Position numbers and translations under genes: made by a program | Shown: piece after piece, positions 45,263-54,194 of the stretch | Position numbering within the stretch: position 1 is the stretch's first letter | How the letters are laid out: each line of letters begins with the position of its first letter | The notes under the pieces: generated by a model | What the model was told of the DNA's origin: nothing | Databases searched by the model: none | What the model saw: only the letters and a program-made list of their open reading frames with translations | Assembly: GCF_019104725.1 (NCBI RefSeq) | Contig: NZ_JAHRXF010000022.1 | Span: forward strand, 34,656-98,655 | Length of the DNA stretch: 64,000 nt | Origin: Streptomyces corallincola | Lineage (GTDB): Bacteria > Actinomycetota > Actinomycetes > Streptomycetales > Streptomycetaceae | Direction of reading: 5' to 3'

Positions 45263-46693
45263 GTGAGCAGCAACAGCGGTGACGTACGGCTCTGGGGCGG
45301 CCGGTTCGCCGACGGGCCCGCCGAGGCCCTGGCGAAACTCTCCGCCTCCGTCCACTTCGACTGGCGGCTCGCCCCCTACGACATCGCCGGGTCCCGCGCC
45401 CACGCCCGTGTGCTGCACAAGGCCGGACTCCTCACCGACGACGAGCTGACCCGGATGCACCAGGGCCTGGACCTGCTGGCGTCCGACGTCGCGGACGGCA
45501 GCTTCACCGGCACCATCGCGGACGAGGACGTGCACACCGCCCTCGAGCGCGGCCTGCTGGAGCGGCTCGGCGCCGACCTCGGCGGCAAGCTGCGCGCCGG
45601 GCGGTCCCGCAACGATCAGGTCGCCACCCTGTTCCGGATGTACCTGCGCGACCACGCCCGGATCGTCGGCGGGCTGATCGCGGACCTCCAGGACGCACTG
45701 GTCGGCCTCGCGGACGCCCACCCGGACGTGGCGATGCCCGGCCGCACCCACCTCCAGCACGCCCAGCCGGTCCTCTTCGCCCACCATGTGCTCGCCCATG
45801 TGCAGGCGCTCTCCCGGGACGCCGAGCGGCTGCGCCAGTGGGACACCCGGACCGCCGTCTCGCCGTACGGCTCCGGCGCGCTGGCCGGGTCCTCGCTGGG
45901 CCTGGACCCGGAGGCGGTCGCCGCCGACCTCGGGTTCGAGCACGGCAGCGTGGCCAACTCCATCGACGGCACCGCCGCACGGGACTTCGTCGCGGAGTTC
46001 GCGTTCATCACCGCGATGATCGGGGTCAACCTCTCCCGCGTCGCGGAGGAGATCATCATCTGGAACACGAAGGAGTTCTCCTTCGTCACCCTGCACGACG
46101 CGTTCTCCACCGGTTCCTCGATCATGCCGCAGAAGAAGAACCCGGACATCGCGGAACTGGCGCGCGGCAAGTCCGGCCGTCTCATCGGCAACCTGACCGG
46201 CCTGCTCGCCACCCTCAAGGCACTGCCGCTCGCCTACAACCGGGACCTCCAGGAGGACAAGGAGCCCGTCTTCGACTCCTGCGACCAACTGGAGGTGCTG
46301 CTCCCCGCGTTCACCGGCATGGTCGCCACGCTCACCGTGCACCGCGAGCGCATGGAGGAGCTGGCCCCGGCCGGGTTCTCCCTCGCCACCGACATCGCGG
46401 AGTGGCTGGTCCGGCGGGGCGTGCCGTTCCGGGTCGCGCACGAGGTCGCCGGGGAGTGCGTCAAGGTCGCGGAGGCCGACGGCAAGGAGCTGGACCAGCT
46501 CACGGACGCGCAGTTCGCCGCCATCTCCGCCGACCTCACCCCCGAGGTCCGCACCGTCCTCGACGTCCCCGGCGCCCTCGCCTCCCGCAACGGCCGGGGC
46601 GGTACGGCACCCGGCGCGGTGGCCGTCCAGCTCGCGGAGATCAAGGCGGACCTGGCGGCGCAGCACGCGTGGGCGGACGCGAAGAAGGCGTAG
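45263..46693 (+). CDS. argH: Argininosuccinate lyase
   Basis: 476 aa fumarase/aspartase superfamily. Signature GSSIMPQKKNPDIAELARGK intact, plus the N-terminal LWGGRFADGPAEALAKLSAS and the His-containing GRTHLQHAQPVLFAHHVLAH. Final step, releasing arginine and fumarate. GTG at 45263 with CGAGGAGC upstream. Ends in a small GC hairpin. Confidence 0.96.
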   Translation: MSSNSGDVRLWGGRFADGPAEALAKLSASVHFDWRLAPYDIAGSRAHARVLHKAGLLTDDELTRMHQGLDLLASDVADGSFTGTIADEDVHTALERGLLERLGADLGGKLRAGRSRNDQVATLFRMYLRDHARIVGGLIADLQDALVGLADAHPDVAMPGRTHLQHAQPVLFAHHVLAHVQALSRDAERLRQWDTRTAVSPYGSGALAGSSLGLDPEAVAADLGFEHGSVANSIDGTAARDFVAEFAFITAMIGVNLSRVAEEIIIWNTKEFSFVTLHDAFSTGSSIMPQKKNPDIAELARGKSGRLIGNLTGLLATLKALPLAYNRDLQEDKEPVFDSCDQLEVLLPAFTGMVATLTVHRERMEELAPAGFSLATDIAEWLVRRGVPFRVAHEVAGECVKVAEADGKELDQLTDAQFAAISADLTPEVRTVLDVPGALASRNGRGGTAPGAVAVQLAEIKADLAAQHAWADAKKA

Positions 46694-46699
46694 CGGGTC

Positions 46700-46717
46700 C
46701 CCGGCGCGGGCGCCGGG
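46700..46717 (+). terminator. Hairpin after argH
   Basis: CCCGGCG (46700-46706) with CGCCGGG (46711-46717), 4-nt loop, 7 nt after the argH stop. Modest strength; no T-tract. Confidence 0.5.
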
Positions 46718-46919
46718 TTCCGGTGGGGCGCGGGTCCGCGGGGCGGGCCGCGCCCCGGGCGGCGGCGCGTGCGGCCGTGCCGGGTGCGGGCGCCGTGTGC
46801 GGCGGTGACCGGTCGGGGGCGCGCGGCGCGGGTTAGGTTGGTCGGGAGACCGCCGGCCGGGGACGGCCGGCGGCCACCGACCAGGCCGGTCGGGAGCCGG
46901 CCGACGAACGGAGCCCGCG

Positions 46920-47891
46920 ATGCCCTTCGCCCGTCTCGCGCACGCCACGACGCCGACCTGCCACCTCGGCCTGGGTCTGGCCGCCGTCGGCCGCCCCGGC
47001 TACATCACGCTCGGCCGGGACCGCGACCTCCCGCCGGACCGCAGCGTGGACGCGCTGCGCACCCGTACCCATGAACTCCTCGACGCCGCCTACGCGCAGG
47101 GCGTGCGCTACTTCGACGCGGCCCGCTCCTACGGCCGCTCCGAGGAGTTCCTCGCCGGGTGGCTCGCCGCCCGCCCGGACGTGACCGACGCGGTGGTCGG
47201 CAGCAAGTGGGGCTACACCTACACCGCCGACTGGACCACCGACGCCGAGCACCACGAGATCAAGGACCACGGCCTCGCCACCTACGAGCGCCAGCGCGCC
47301 GAGACCGCCGAGCTGCTCGGGGACCGGCTCGACCTCTACCAGATCCACTCCGTCACCCCGGACAGCCCCGCCCTCACCGACCGGGACCTGCACGCCCGGC
47401 TGGCCGAGGCCGCCGCGCACGGGGTCACCGTCGGCTTCTCCACCTCCGGCCCGGCGCAGGCCGACGCCATCCGCGCCGCGCTGAAGATCACCGTGGACGG
47501 CGCACCGCTGTTCCGCGCCGTGCAGTCCACGTACAACGCGCTGGAGACCTCCGCCGGCCCCGCGCTGGCCGAGGCGCACGACGCCGGGCTCTCGGTGATC
47601 GTCAAGGAGGGCATGGCCAACGGGCGGCTCGCCGGGCCCGAGGCGCCCGAGGCGCTGCGCACGGTGGCCGGGGAGACCGGGCTCGGCCAGGACGCCGTCG
47701 CCCTCGCCCTCGTCCTGCGGCAGCCCTGGGCCGACGTCGTCCTGTCCGGCGCCGCCACCTCCGCCCAGCTCGCCTCCAACCTGCACGCGCCCGTGGTCGA
47801 TCTGGACGACGACCAGGCCGCCCGGCTGGCCGCGCTGGCCGAGGAACCGGGCGCCTACTGGACCCACCGCAGCGGACTGCCCTGGCACTGA
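46920..47891 (+). CDS. Aldo/keto reductase family protein
   Basis: 323 aa. TIM-barrel AKR with GVRYFDAARSYGRSEEFLAG (catalytic Asp and Tyr), VVGSKWGYTYT (Lys), and YQIHSVTP (His). C-terminal NADP segment VLSGAATSAQLASNL. NADPH-dependent reduction of an unknown carbonyl. ATG at 46920 after GGAGCCCG; TAGGTT -10 at 46834-46839. Its 3' end lies 43 bp before the palindrome of the TetR unit. Confidence 0.9.
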   Translation: MPFARLAHATTPTCHLGLGLAAVGRPGYITLGRDRDLPPDRSVDALRTRTHELLDAAYAQGVRYFDAARSYGRSEEFLAGWLAARPDVTDAVVGSKWGYTYTADWTTDAEHHEIKDHGLATYERQRAETAELLGDRLDLYQIHSVTPDSPALTDRDLHARLAEAAAHGVTVGFSTSGPAQADAIRAALKITVDGAPLFRAVQSTYNALETSAGPALAEAHDAGLSVIVKEGMANGRLAGPEAPEALRTVAGETGLGQDAVALALVLRQPWADVVLSGAATSAQLASNLHAPVVDLDDDQAARLAALAEEPGAYWTHRSGLPWH

Positions 47892-47934
47892 GCCGCACAC
47901 CTCTCCGGCGAGCGACCTCGGTGATTCGGGCACG

Positions 47935-47966
47935 ACCCAGGTGAGACACCAGTGTCTCACCTGGGT
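47935..47966. promoter_or_regulatory. 32-bp perfect palindrome, TetR operator candidate
   Basis: 15-bp arms ACCCAGGTGAGACAC (47935-47949) and its complement (47952-47966) with a 2-nt spacer CA. It lies 12 bp upstream of the TetR start. The repeated TGAGACA/TGTCTCA core is extended once more at 47974-47978 (TCTCA). Autorepression of the TetR-MFS operon is predicted. Confidence 0.8.
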
Positions 47967-47978
47967 TACCCTTGTCTC

Positions 47979-48539
47979 ATGCCCTTGGATCGTGACCATG
48001 TGCTGCGCAGCGCGGCCACCCTGCTGACCCGGAAGTCCACGGCGACCCTGGACGAGGTCGCCAGGGCCGCCGGGATCAGCCGGGCCACGCTGCACCGCCA
48101 CTTCGCCGGGCGCGACGCCCTCGTCCGCGCCCTGGAGGCGCTCGGCATCGCCGAGTGCGAGGCCGCCCTCGACACCGCCCGGCTGGACGACGGCCCGGCC
48201 GCCGACGCCGTACGGCGGCTGGTGGCCGCCATCCAGCCCGCCGCCGGACTGCTCGCCTTCCTCTACACCGAGAACCAGCTGTTCGAGGGCGAGGAGCAGA
48301 ACGAGGGCTGGAACCGCATCGACGACCGTCTCACCGCACTGTTCCGGCGCGGCCAGGAGGACGGCGAGTTCCGCATCGACCTCACCCCGGCCTGGCTCAC
48401 CGAGGCGCTGTACGGCCTGCTGGCCTCCGGCGCCTGGGCGGTGACCGAAGGCAGGGCCGCACCACGGGACTTCCCGCACATGGTGGTCGAGCTGCTGCTC
48501 GGCGGCGTACGGCGCACACCCGCGCCGCAGGGCGCGTAA
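47979..48539 (+). CDS. TetR-family transcriptional repressor
   Basis: 186 aa. HTH at about 8-50 (HVLRSAATLLTRKSTATLDE, VARAAGISRATLHRHFAGRD) and a helical ligand pocket. ATG at 47979 is chosen over 47952 because the latter lies inside the palindrome. A TTACCC-like -10 (47965-47970) and lack of a ribosome site suggest a leaderless mRNA. Fifty-two nt before an MFS exporter, the usual repressor-pump pair. The inducer is probably a toxic compound exported by the pump. Confidence 0.92.
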   Translation: MPLDRDHVLRSAATLLTRKSTATLDEVARAAGISRATLHRHFAGRDALVRALEALGIAECEAALDTARLDDGPAADAVRRLVAAIQPAAGLLAFLYTENQLFEGEEQNEGWNRIDDRLTALFRRGQEDGEFRIDLTPAWLTEALYGLLASGAWAVTEGRAAPRDFPHMVVELLLGGVRRTPAPQGA

Positions 48540-48591
48540 CCCCGGCGGGACACCCACCGGACAGACGGCCGGACACACCGGGAGAGGAATC

Positions 48592-50115
48592 ATGACCAGC
48601 ACCCTGCGGCCGGTCCGCGTGACGGAGACCGAGAGGCGTCCGGGCCGGTGGCTCGCGCTCTCGGTCCTCGTCCTGGCCGTGCTGCTGGTGGCCGTGGACG
48701 CCACCGTCCTCGGTCTCGCCACCCCGTACATCAGCGAGGACCTGCACCCCTCCGGCACCCAGCTGCTGTGGATCGGTGACGTCTACTCGTTCGCCATCGC
48801 CGGTCTGCTCGTCTCGATGGGCAGCCTCGGCGACCGGATCGGCCGCAAGCGCGTCCTGCTGATGGGCGCCACCGCGTTCGGCGCGGTCTCCGTGCTCAAC
48901 GCCTACGCCACCGGTCCCGGCATGATGATCCTGGCGCGCGCCCTGCTGGGTGTCGCGGGCGCGACCCTGATGCCCGCCACCCTCGCCCTGATCCGGAACC
49001 TGTTCCCCGACCCGCGCGAGCGCAGCCTCGCCGTCGGCATCTGGGGCGCCACGGCCTCCGCCGGTACGGCCGTCGGCCCGATCGTCGGCGGTTTCCTGCT
49101 GGAGCACTTCTGGTGGGGTTCGGCGTTCCTGATCAACCTGCCCGTGATGGCGGTGCTGGTCCTGGTCGGCCTGCGGACCCTGCCCGAGTCCCGCGATCCG
49201 CGCCCCGGCCCCTGGGACCTGCCCAGCGTGGCGCTCTCCCTGGTCGGCATGGTCACCCTGGTGTACGCGGTGAAGGAGGCCGCGACCCACGGTCCGACCT
49301 GGACGGCGCTCGCCACGGGGCTGGCCGGTGCCGCCGGGCTGTACGGCTTCGTGCACCGGCAACTCACCATGCCGGTACCCCTGCTGGACGTGCGGCTGTT
49401 CCGGCGCCGGGGGTTCGGCGGTGCGGTGCTGGCCGACCTGCTGACCGTGCTCGGCATGTCGGGGCTGGTGTTCTTCCTGTCCCAGTTCCTCCAACTCGTC
49501 CAGGGCAGGCACCCGTTCGAGGCCGGTCTCGCCGAACTGCCCGCCGCCGTCGGTGCGGTGGCGGCCGGGCTGGTCGCGGGCCGCGCGGCCCGCCGGTTCT
49601 CGGTGCGCGCGGTCGTCTCCGGGGGTCTGGCCGCCGTGGGCATCGCCCTCGCCGTGCTCACCACGGCGGGCGCCACCACCGGCTACCCGGTGCTCGGCGC
49701 GGCCCTGCTGGTGGTGGGGGTCGGCGCGGGCTTCTCCTTCACGGTGACCGCCGACGTGATCCTGTCCAGCGTCCCCAGGGAGCGGGCGGGCGCCGCCTCC
49801 GCCGTCTCCGAGACCGCCTACGAACTCGGCGCCGCCCTCGGCATCGCTCTGCTCGGCTCCATCGTGACCGGCGTCTACCGCGACTTCACCGGCCCGGCCG
49901 GTACCCCGCCCGGCGCCCACGAGTCGCTGGGCGCGGCGGTGGAAGCCTCCCGTGACCTGCCCCCGCAGACCGCACACGCCCTGCTGGACGCGGCCCGCGA
50001 CTCCTTCACGCACGGCCTGCACCTGGCGTCCGGCGCCGGTGCGGCGGTGCTGCTCGGCACGGCCGTCGCGGCCTGGTTCCTGCTGCGCGGGCAGAAGCTG
50101 GAGAGCGCGGACTGA
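48592..50115 (+). CDS. MFS multidrug exporter, DHA2 (14-TM) family
   Basis: 507 aa with about 14 hydrophobic helices. Motif A GSLGDRIGRKRVLLMGATAF, motif B-like region RALLGVAGATLMPATLALIR, and motif C-type IWGATASAGTAVGPIVGGFL. Similar to EmrB/QacA-type proton antiporters. Transcribed with the TetR gene and ended by a bidirectional hairpin. Natural substrate unknown. Confidence 0.92.
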   Translation: MTSTLRPVRVTETERRPGRWLALSVLVLAVLLVAVDATVLGLATPYISEDLHPSGTQLLWIGDVYSFAIAGLLVSMGSLGDRIGRKRVLLMGATAFGAVSVLNAYATGPGMMILARALLGVAGATLMPATLALIRNLFPDPRERSLAVGIWGATASAGTAVGPIVGGFLLEHFWWGSAFLINLPVMAVLVLVGLRTLPESRDPRPGPWDLPSVALSLVGMVTLVYAVKEAATHGPTWTALATGLAGAAGLYGFVHRQLTMPVPLLDVRLFRRRGFGGAVLADLLTVLGMSGLVFFLSQFLQLVQGRHPFEAGLAELPAAVGAVAAGLVAGRAARRFSVRAVVSGGLAAVGIALAVLTTAGATTGYPVLGAALLVVGVGAGFSFTVTADVILSSVPRERAGAASAVSETAYELGAALGIALLGSIVTGVYRDFTGPAGTPPGAHESLGAAVEASRDLPPQTAHALLDAARDSFTHGLHLASGAGAAVLLGTAVAAWFLLRGQKLESAD

Positions 50116-50190
50116 CGAGCGCGGGCCCGGGCGGGGACGGAGGCGGGAGCTCGGGGTGGGACTCGCCAGGACCGGCCCGCGTACGCGAGA

Positions 50191-50221
50191 AGGGCCCGCC
50201 CGGACACACCGGACGGGCCCT
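50191..50221. terminator. Bidirectional terminator between MFS and plsC-like genes
   Basis: AGGGCCCG (50191-50198) with CGGGCCCT (50214-50221) and inner CCGG/CCGG, loop ACACA, between convergent stops. Confidence 0.8.
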
Positions 50222-50240
50222 CAAGCGGGTGCGGCCGGAC

Positions 50241-50963
50241 TCAGGCCGCCTTCGCCTTGGTCGCGTACATGTCCACGTACTCCTGGCCGGACAGCCGCAT
50301 GACCTCGGCCATCACCGAGTCGGTCACCGCGCGCAGCACATAGCGGTCGCGGTCCATGCCCTCGTAGCGGGAGAACTCCATCGGCTCGCCGAAGCGGACG
50401 GTGACCTTGCCGGGGCGCGGAATGCCCTGGCCGCCGGGCTGGAGCTTGTCGGTGCCGATCACGGCGAACGGGACCACCGGGGCGCCGGTCATCAGGGTGA
50501 GCCGGGCGATGCCGGTGCGGCCCCGGTACAGACGGCCGTCGGGGGAGCGGGTGCCCTCGGGGTAGATGCCGAAGATCCGGCCCTCCTCCAGCACCCGGCG
50601 CCCGGTCATCAGCGCGGCCACGCCGCCGTTCGCGCCGTCCCGGTCCACCGGGATCATGCCGACGCCGGTGAAGAACCAGGCCATCAGCCGGCCCTTGAGC
50701 CCCTTGCCGGTGACGTACTCGTCCTTGCCGATGAACACGACCTGCCGCTTGCTGATGACCGGCAGCACGATCGAGTCGATGAAGGTGAGGTGGTTCCCGG
50801 CCAGGATCACCGCGCCCTCTCCCGGAATGCGCTCGATGCCCTCCACCTGTGGGCGGAACATCAGGCGCATGACCGGTCCGAGCACTGCCTTGATGAACGC
50901 GAAGCGGGACAACGGGTCCTCCGGTGCCGAGGGAGCGATATGAGTCTGTGCAGGTGAGGACAT
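50241..50963 (-). CDS. 1-acylglycerol-3-phosphate O-acyltransferase family (PlsC-like)
   Basis: 240 aa. Acyltransferase motif I NHLTFIDSIV (NHx4D), motif II-like GKDEYVTGKGLKG, motif III YPEGTRSPDGRLYRGRTGIA, and VVPFAVIGTDKLQP. One weak membrane-associating helix near residues 24-37. Makes phosphatidic acid from lyso-PA, or acylates a related lipid. ATG at 50963. Divergent from glpQ with a PHO-box-like element 40-80 bp before its start. Confidence 0.9.
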   Translation of the reverse strand: MSSPAQTHIAPSAPEDPLSRFAFIKAVLGPVMRLMFRPQVEGIERIPGEGAVILAGNHLTFIDSIVLPVISKRQVVFIGKDEYVTGKGLKGRLMAWFFTGVGMIPVDRDGANGGVAALMTGRRVLEEGRIFGIYPEGTRSPDGRLYRGRTGIARLTLMTGAPVVPFAVIGTDKLQPGGQGIPRPGKVTVRFGEPMEFSRYEGMDRDRYVLRAVTDSVMAEVMRLSGQEYVDMYATKAKAA

Positions 50964-51002
50964 TACTCGCGGCCCCGGTCAGGACGCACGCCGGGTGCGG
51001 AC

Positions 51003-51046
51003 GGTTCACCGGGGTCTTACACGCCGTTGACACGGGTTCACCTGCG
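51003..51046. promoter_or_regulatory. PHO-box-like direct repeats in the plsC/glpQ divergent region
   Basis: GTTCACC at 51004-51010 and again at 51036-51042, with GTTGACA at 51026-51032 and a weak unit TCTTACA at 51015, spaced 11, 11 and 10 nt. The streptomycete PhoP site is built of 11-nt direct repeats starting GTTCACC, so this is a good candidate. The glpQ promoter proper may be TACGAT at 51270-51275. The remaining 50964-51314 shows no other clear signal. Confidence 0.65.
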
Positions 51047-51314
51047 GAGGGCGCCGGTGACACGCCCGTGGTGGGGGCGCGGCGATGTGACGGACATCGC
51101 GCGGAGCCTCCACCGTACGGGTGCCCCCGGACGGGGCGCGGGTGCCGACGGAGTGTCACCTCCCGGCCCGCGCAGGGCACTCCCGGTCCGGTCGGCCCGG
51201 TCTGCGCGCGTCACGTCCCGTCGGCCGAGTGTTCGGGCACAGGTCTCCCCTCCGTCACATCCGCACCCCTACGATCGGGCCGCACCGAAGGCCCGACACC
51301 AGGAGGATGCTCAG

Positions 51315-52490
51315 ATGGACAGCGCCCAGGGGAACGACCGTACGCAGGGAACGGGACGACGGGCGCTGCTCGGCGCCGCGGTGCTCGGCGCGGGCGGAGC
51401 GGTCCTCGGACTGCCCGGCGCGGCCCGCGCGGCCGGGAACGGGACGGCGTCCCACGGCGGACGCCGCCTCAAGGGGCTGCCGGTGCCGACGATCATCGGC
51501 CACCGGGGCGCCAGCGGCTACCGCCCCGAACACACCTTCGGCTCCTACGAACTCGCCCTCGACTTCGGCGTGGACATCGTCGAGGCCGGTGACCTCGTCC
51601 CCACCAGGGACGGGCATCTGGTCTGCCGCCACGAGCCGGAGATCGGCGGCACCACGGACGTCGCGGACCACAAGGAGTTCGCCGACCGGAAGACCACGAA
51701 GACGCTGGACGGGGTCGCCACCACCGGCTGGTTCACCGAGGACTTCACGCTCGCGGAGCTGAGGACGCTCCGCGCGATCGAGCGCATCCCGGCCAACCGC
51801 CCGCACAACACGATGTACAACGGCCACTGGGGAATCCCCACCTTCGAGGAGGTGCTCCACTGGCAGGACGAGCAGACCCGCAAGCGCGGCAAGCAGGTCT
51901 GGATCTACCCCGAGACCAAGCACCCCACCTACTTCCGCGCGCTCGGCCTCGGCCTGGAGGAGCGGGTGGCGAAGCTGCTCCGGCAGCACGGCAAGGACCG
52001 CCGTGACTCGCCGGTCATCCTCCAGTCCTTCGAGCCGACCAGCATCCAGCGCCTGAACCGGCTGGTGGACAACAACCTCGCCGTGCTGCTCGGCGCCGCC
52101 GCCAGCCGCCCGTACGACTTCGTCGCCACCGGCGACCCGCGCACCACCGCCGACCTGATCAGCCCCGAGGGCCTGCGGGAGATCGCCGGTTACGCGCAGG
52201 GCATCGGCCCGACGCTGGACCTGATCATCCCGCGCAACGCCGACGGCACCCTCGCCAAGCCCTCCACGCTGGTCGCGGACGCGCACCGGGTCGGCCTGGT
52301 CCTGCACCCCTACACGATGCGCAACGAGAACCCGTTCCTGCCCGCCGAGTTCCGCAAGGGCACCTCGGCGGACGGCTACGGCGACGCGTTCGGCGCGTTC
52401 AAGGCGTACTTCGCCACCGGCATCGACGGCCTGTTCACCGACAACGGCGACACCGCGCTGCGGGCCCGCGCCGAGTACCTGGCCCGCTGA
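51315..52490 (+). CDS. glpQ1: Secreted glycerophosphodiester phosphodiesterase
   Basis: 391 aa. Tat-type signal (GRRALLGAAVLGAGGAVLGL ... GAARAA), then a GDPD TIM barrel: IIGHRGASGYRPEHTFGSYE, VEAGDLVPTRDGHLVCRHEP, IYPETKHPTYFR, GIDGLFTDNGDTAL. The family's metal-binding E-x-D reads E-A-G-D here, one residue longer. Releases glycerol-3-phosphate from phosphodiesters outside the cell. Name by recollection of the S. coelicolor PhoP-controlled glpQ1 next to an acyltransferase gene. ATG at 51315 with AGGAGG 8 nt upstream. Confidence 0.87.
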   Translation: MDSAQGNDRTQGTGRRALLGAAVLGAGGAVLGLPGAARAAGNGTASHGGRRLKGLPVPTIIGHRGASGYRPEHTFGSYELALDFGVDIVEAGDLVPTRDGHLVCRHEPEIGGTTDVADHKEFADRKTTKTLDGVATTGWFTEDFTLAELRTLRAIERIPANRPHNTMYNGHWGIPTFEEVLHWQDEQTRKRGKQVWIYPETKHPTYFRALGLGLEERVAKLLRQHGKDRRDSPVILQSFEPTSIQRLNRLVDNNLAVLLGAAASRPYDFVATGDPRTTADLISPEGLREIAGYAQGIGPTLDLIIPRNADGTLAKPSTLVADAHRVGLVLHPYTMRNENPFLPAEFRKGTSADGYGDAFGAFKAYFATGIDGLFTDNGDTALRARAEYLAR

Positions 52491-52619
52491 CCCACCGGCG
52501 GGAGCCCACCGGCCCGCACGCCCGGCAGGCGTGTCAACCGGCCGCCCCCGCCGCACCCCGATCGGGGTGATCCCGCGCCGTCCCGGAACCTTCCGCCGGG
52601 GCGGCGCGTCGCTGCGCAC

Positions 52620-53129
52620 ATGATCCACGACCTGCCCGCGCTCACCCTGGACCTGCTGGCCGTGCTGCGCCCCGCGCTCACCGCCGAGGCGGCGGCCGAA
52701 GCACCCGCCTGCGGCGGCGAGCCCGGCGATCTGGAACAGGCCGTCTGGGTACGCCTGTTGGAACGGCTGCGCGCCGACGGTCCGCCCCGCGATCCGGGAC
52801 GCTGGGTGCGCCGGGCGGTGCGCGCCGAGGCCCGCTGCCTCCGCCGCGCCCTGCGCCGCCGGAACCCCGACCCGCCCGACCCCGCCGCCGTCCCGCTTCC
52901 CCGTACCCCCGGGGGCGACGGCGCGCTGCCGGGCGCGGTGCGCCGACTGCCCGGCCACTGCCCCCGGCTGCTCGGCGCGCTGTTCTCCGTACGGGATCTC
53001 ACCTACCCGGAGATCGCGGGGGAGTTGGGTATCTCACAGGGGAGTATCGGACCGGAACGCGCCCGATGTCTGGAATGCCTCCGGCGATTGCTCACACCGG
53101 AGATTGCGGCCCGCCGGGCGTGGGGATAG
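52620..53129 (+). CDS. Small sigma-70-like factor
   Basis: 169 aa. The C-terminal part LTYPEIAGELGISQGSIGPE with RARCLECLRRLL is a sigma region 4 HTH. DLEQAVWVRLLERLRADGPP and GRWVRRAVRAEARCLRRALR resemble a shortened region 2. The linker is Pro-rich. No anti-sigma gene is adjacent. ATG at 52620 has no strong ribosome site. Followed by a GNAT gene 44 nt downstream. Regulon unknown. Confidence 0.72.
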   Translation: MIHDLPALTLDLLAVLRPALTAEAAAEAPACGGEPGDLEQAVWVRLLERLRADGPPRDPGRWVRRAVRAEARCLRRALRRRNPDPPDPAAVPLPRTPGGDGALPGAVRRLPGHCPRLLGALFSVRDLTYPEIAGELGISQGSIGPERARCLECLRRLLTPEIAARRAWG

Positions 53130-53173
53130 GAGTGGGGGACATCGGTGATCAGGTGAGCGGGAGGCGTGCGCAT

Positions 53174-53671
53174 ATGGGCATGAGCGTGACCATCGCGGGG
53201 GCGGCCGGACAGGACGCGGAGCAGATCTTCAAGCTCCAGTACCTCTGCTTCCAGAGCGAGGCGGCGCTGTACGGGAACTACCGCATCGACCCGCTGGTGC
53301 AGACCCTGGAGTCGGTCCGCGAGGAGGTCGCCGCCGACTGCGTGTTCGTCGCCCGGCTCGGGGACGAGGTGGTCGGATCGGTGCGCGGGCGCCTCACCGA
53401 GGAGGGCGCCGCCGACATCGGCGGGCTCTGTGTGCACCCCCGCCTCCAGGGCCACGGCATCGGCGCCCGGCTGCTGCGCGCCGCCGAGACCGCGCTCGCC
53501 GAGCAGCGCGGCGCCACCCGGTTCCGGCTGCACACCGGCCACCGCAGCGAGCACAGCCTGCGCCTGTACCGGCGCGTCGGCTACGAGGCCGTCGGCCGCT
53601 CCACCGGCGCGGACGGCGTGGAGATGATCGTCCTGGAGAAGTCGGCCGGGGTGTACGCCGCCACCGCCTGA
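53174..53671 (+). CDS. GNAT-family N-acetyltransferase
   Basis: 165 aa. Acetyl-CoA motif A VHPRLQGHGIGARLLRAAET (Q/R-x-x-G-x-G/A) and motif B HSLRLYRRVGYEAVGRS. ATG at 53174 (GGGAGG 9 nt upstream) or ATG 53180. Acceptor amine unknown. Probably transcribed with the sigma-like gene. Confidence 0.88.
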   Translation: MGMSVTIAGAAGQDAEQIFKLQYLCFQSEAALYGNYRIDPLVQTLESVREEVAADCVFVARLGDEVVGSVRGRLTEEGAADIGGLCVHPRLQGHGIGARLLRAAETALAEQRGATRFRLHTGHRSEHSLRLYRRVGYEAVGRSTGADGVEMIVLEKSAGVYAATA

Positions 53672-53692
53672 CGGCCGCGCGGCGGCCCGGCG

Positions 53693-54193
53693 CTACGCGG
53701 TCGCGGTGTCCCGTTCCGCCCGGCGCAGCCAGCGGATCGCGGACAGCGGCAGCAGTACCGGGATGAACACGTAGCCCATGCCGTAGTCGGACCACACGGT
53801 CGAGTCGGGGAACGCCGACGGCTCGACCAGGGTCCAGGTGCCGACGATCAGCACGCCCGCCAGCTCGGCGGCGCAGCACACCAGCGCCGCCCGGCGGGCC
53901 GTCTCCCCACCGCGCACCAGGGTGTACGTGATGAACGCGTAGACCAGGCCAGCGAGCGCGGACAGCGCGTAGGCGAGCGGGGCCCGGCCGAAGTCGGTGG
54001 ACATCTCGTACACCGAGCGGGACAGCGCGCCGACCACCATCACGCCGTAGAACCAGACGAGCAGCAGGCCGGGGCCGCTGATCAGCCGGGCCCGCTTCCG
54101 CCCGGCCGGTGCGGTCCCGGCCGGTTCTCCCGCGGTCCGTTCCGCCGCGGCCGTTGACGACGTGGTCGCGCCGGTCCTCTCGACGTCCGCCAC
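53693..54193 (-). CDS. Four-helix integral membrane protein, unknown function
   Basis: 166 aa. Disordered Ala/Thr-rich N-terminus (about 1-38), then about four hydrophobic segments (GPGLLLVWFYGVMVVGALSR; YALSALAGLVYAFITYTLVR; AALVCCAAELAGVLIVGTWT; GYVFIPVLLPLSAIRWL). GTG start 1 nt after the upstream membrane-protein stop, so the pair is one unit. Not recognised beyond that. Confidence 0.75.
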   Translation of the reverse strand: MADVERTGATTSSTAAAERTAGEPAGTAPAGRKRARLISGPGLLLVWFYGVMVVGALSRSVYEMSTDFGRAPLAYALSALAGLVYAFITYTLVRGGETARRAALVCCAAELAGVLIVGTWTLVEPSAFPDSTVWSDYGMGYVFIPVLLPLSAIRWLRRAERDTATA

Positions 54194-54194
54194 G

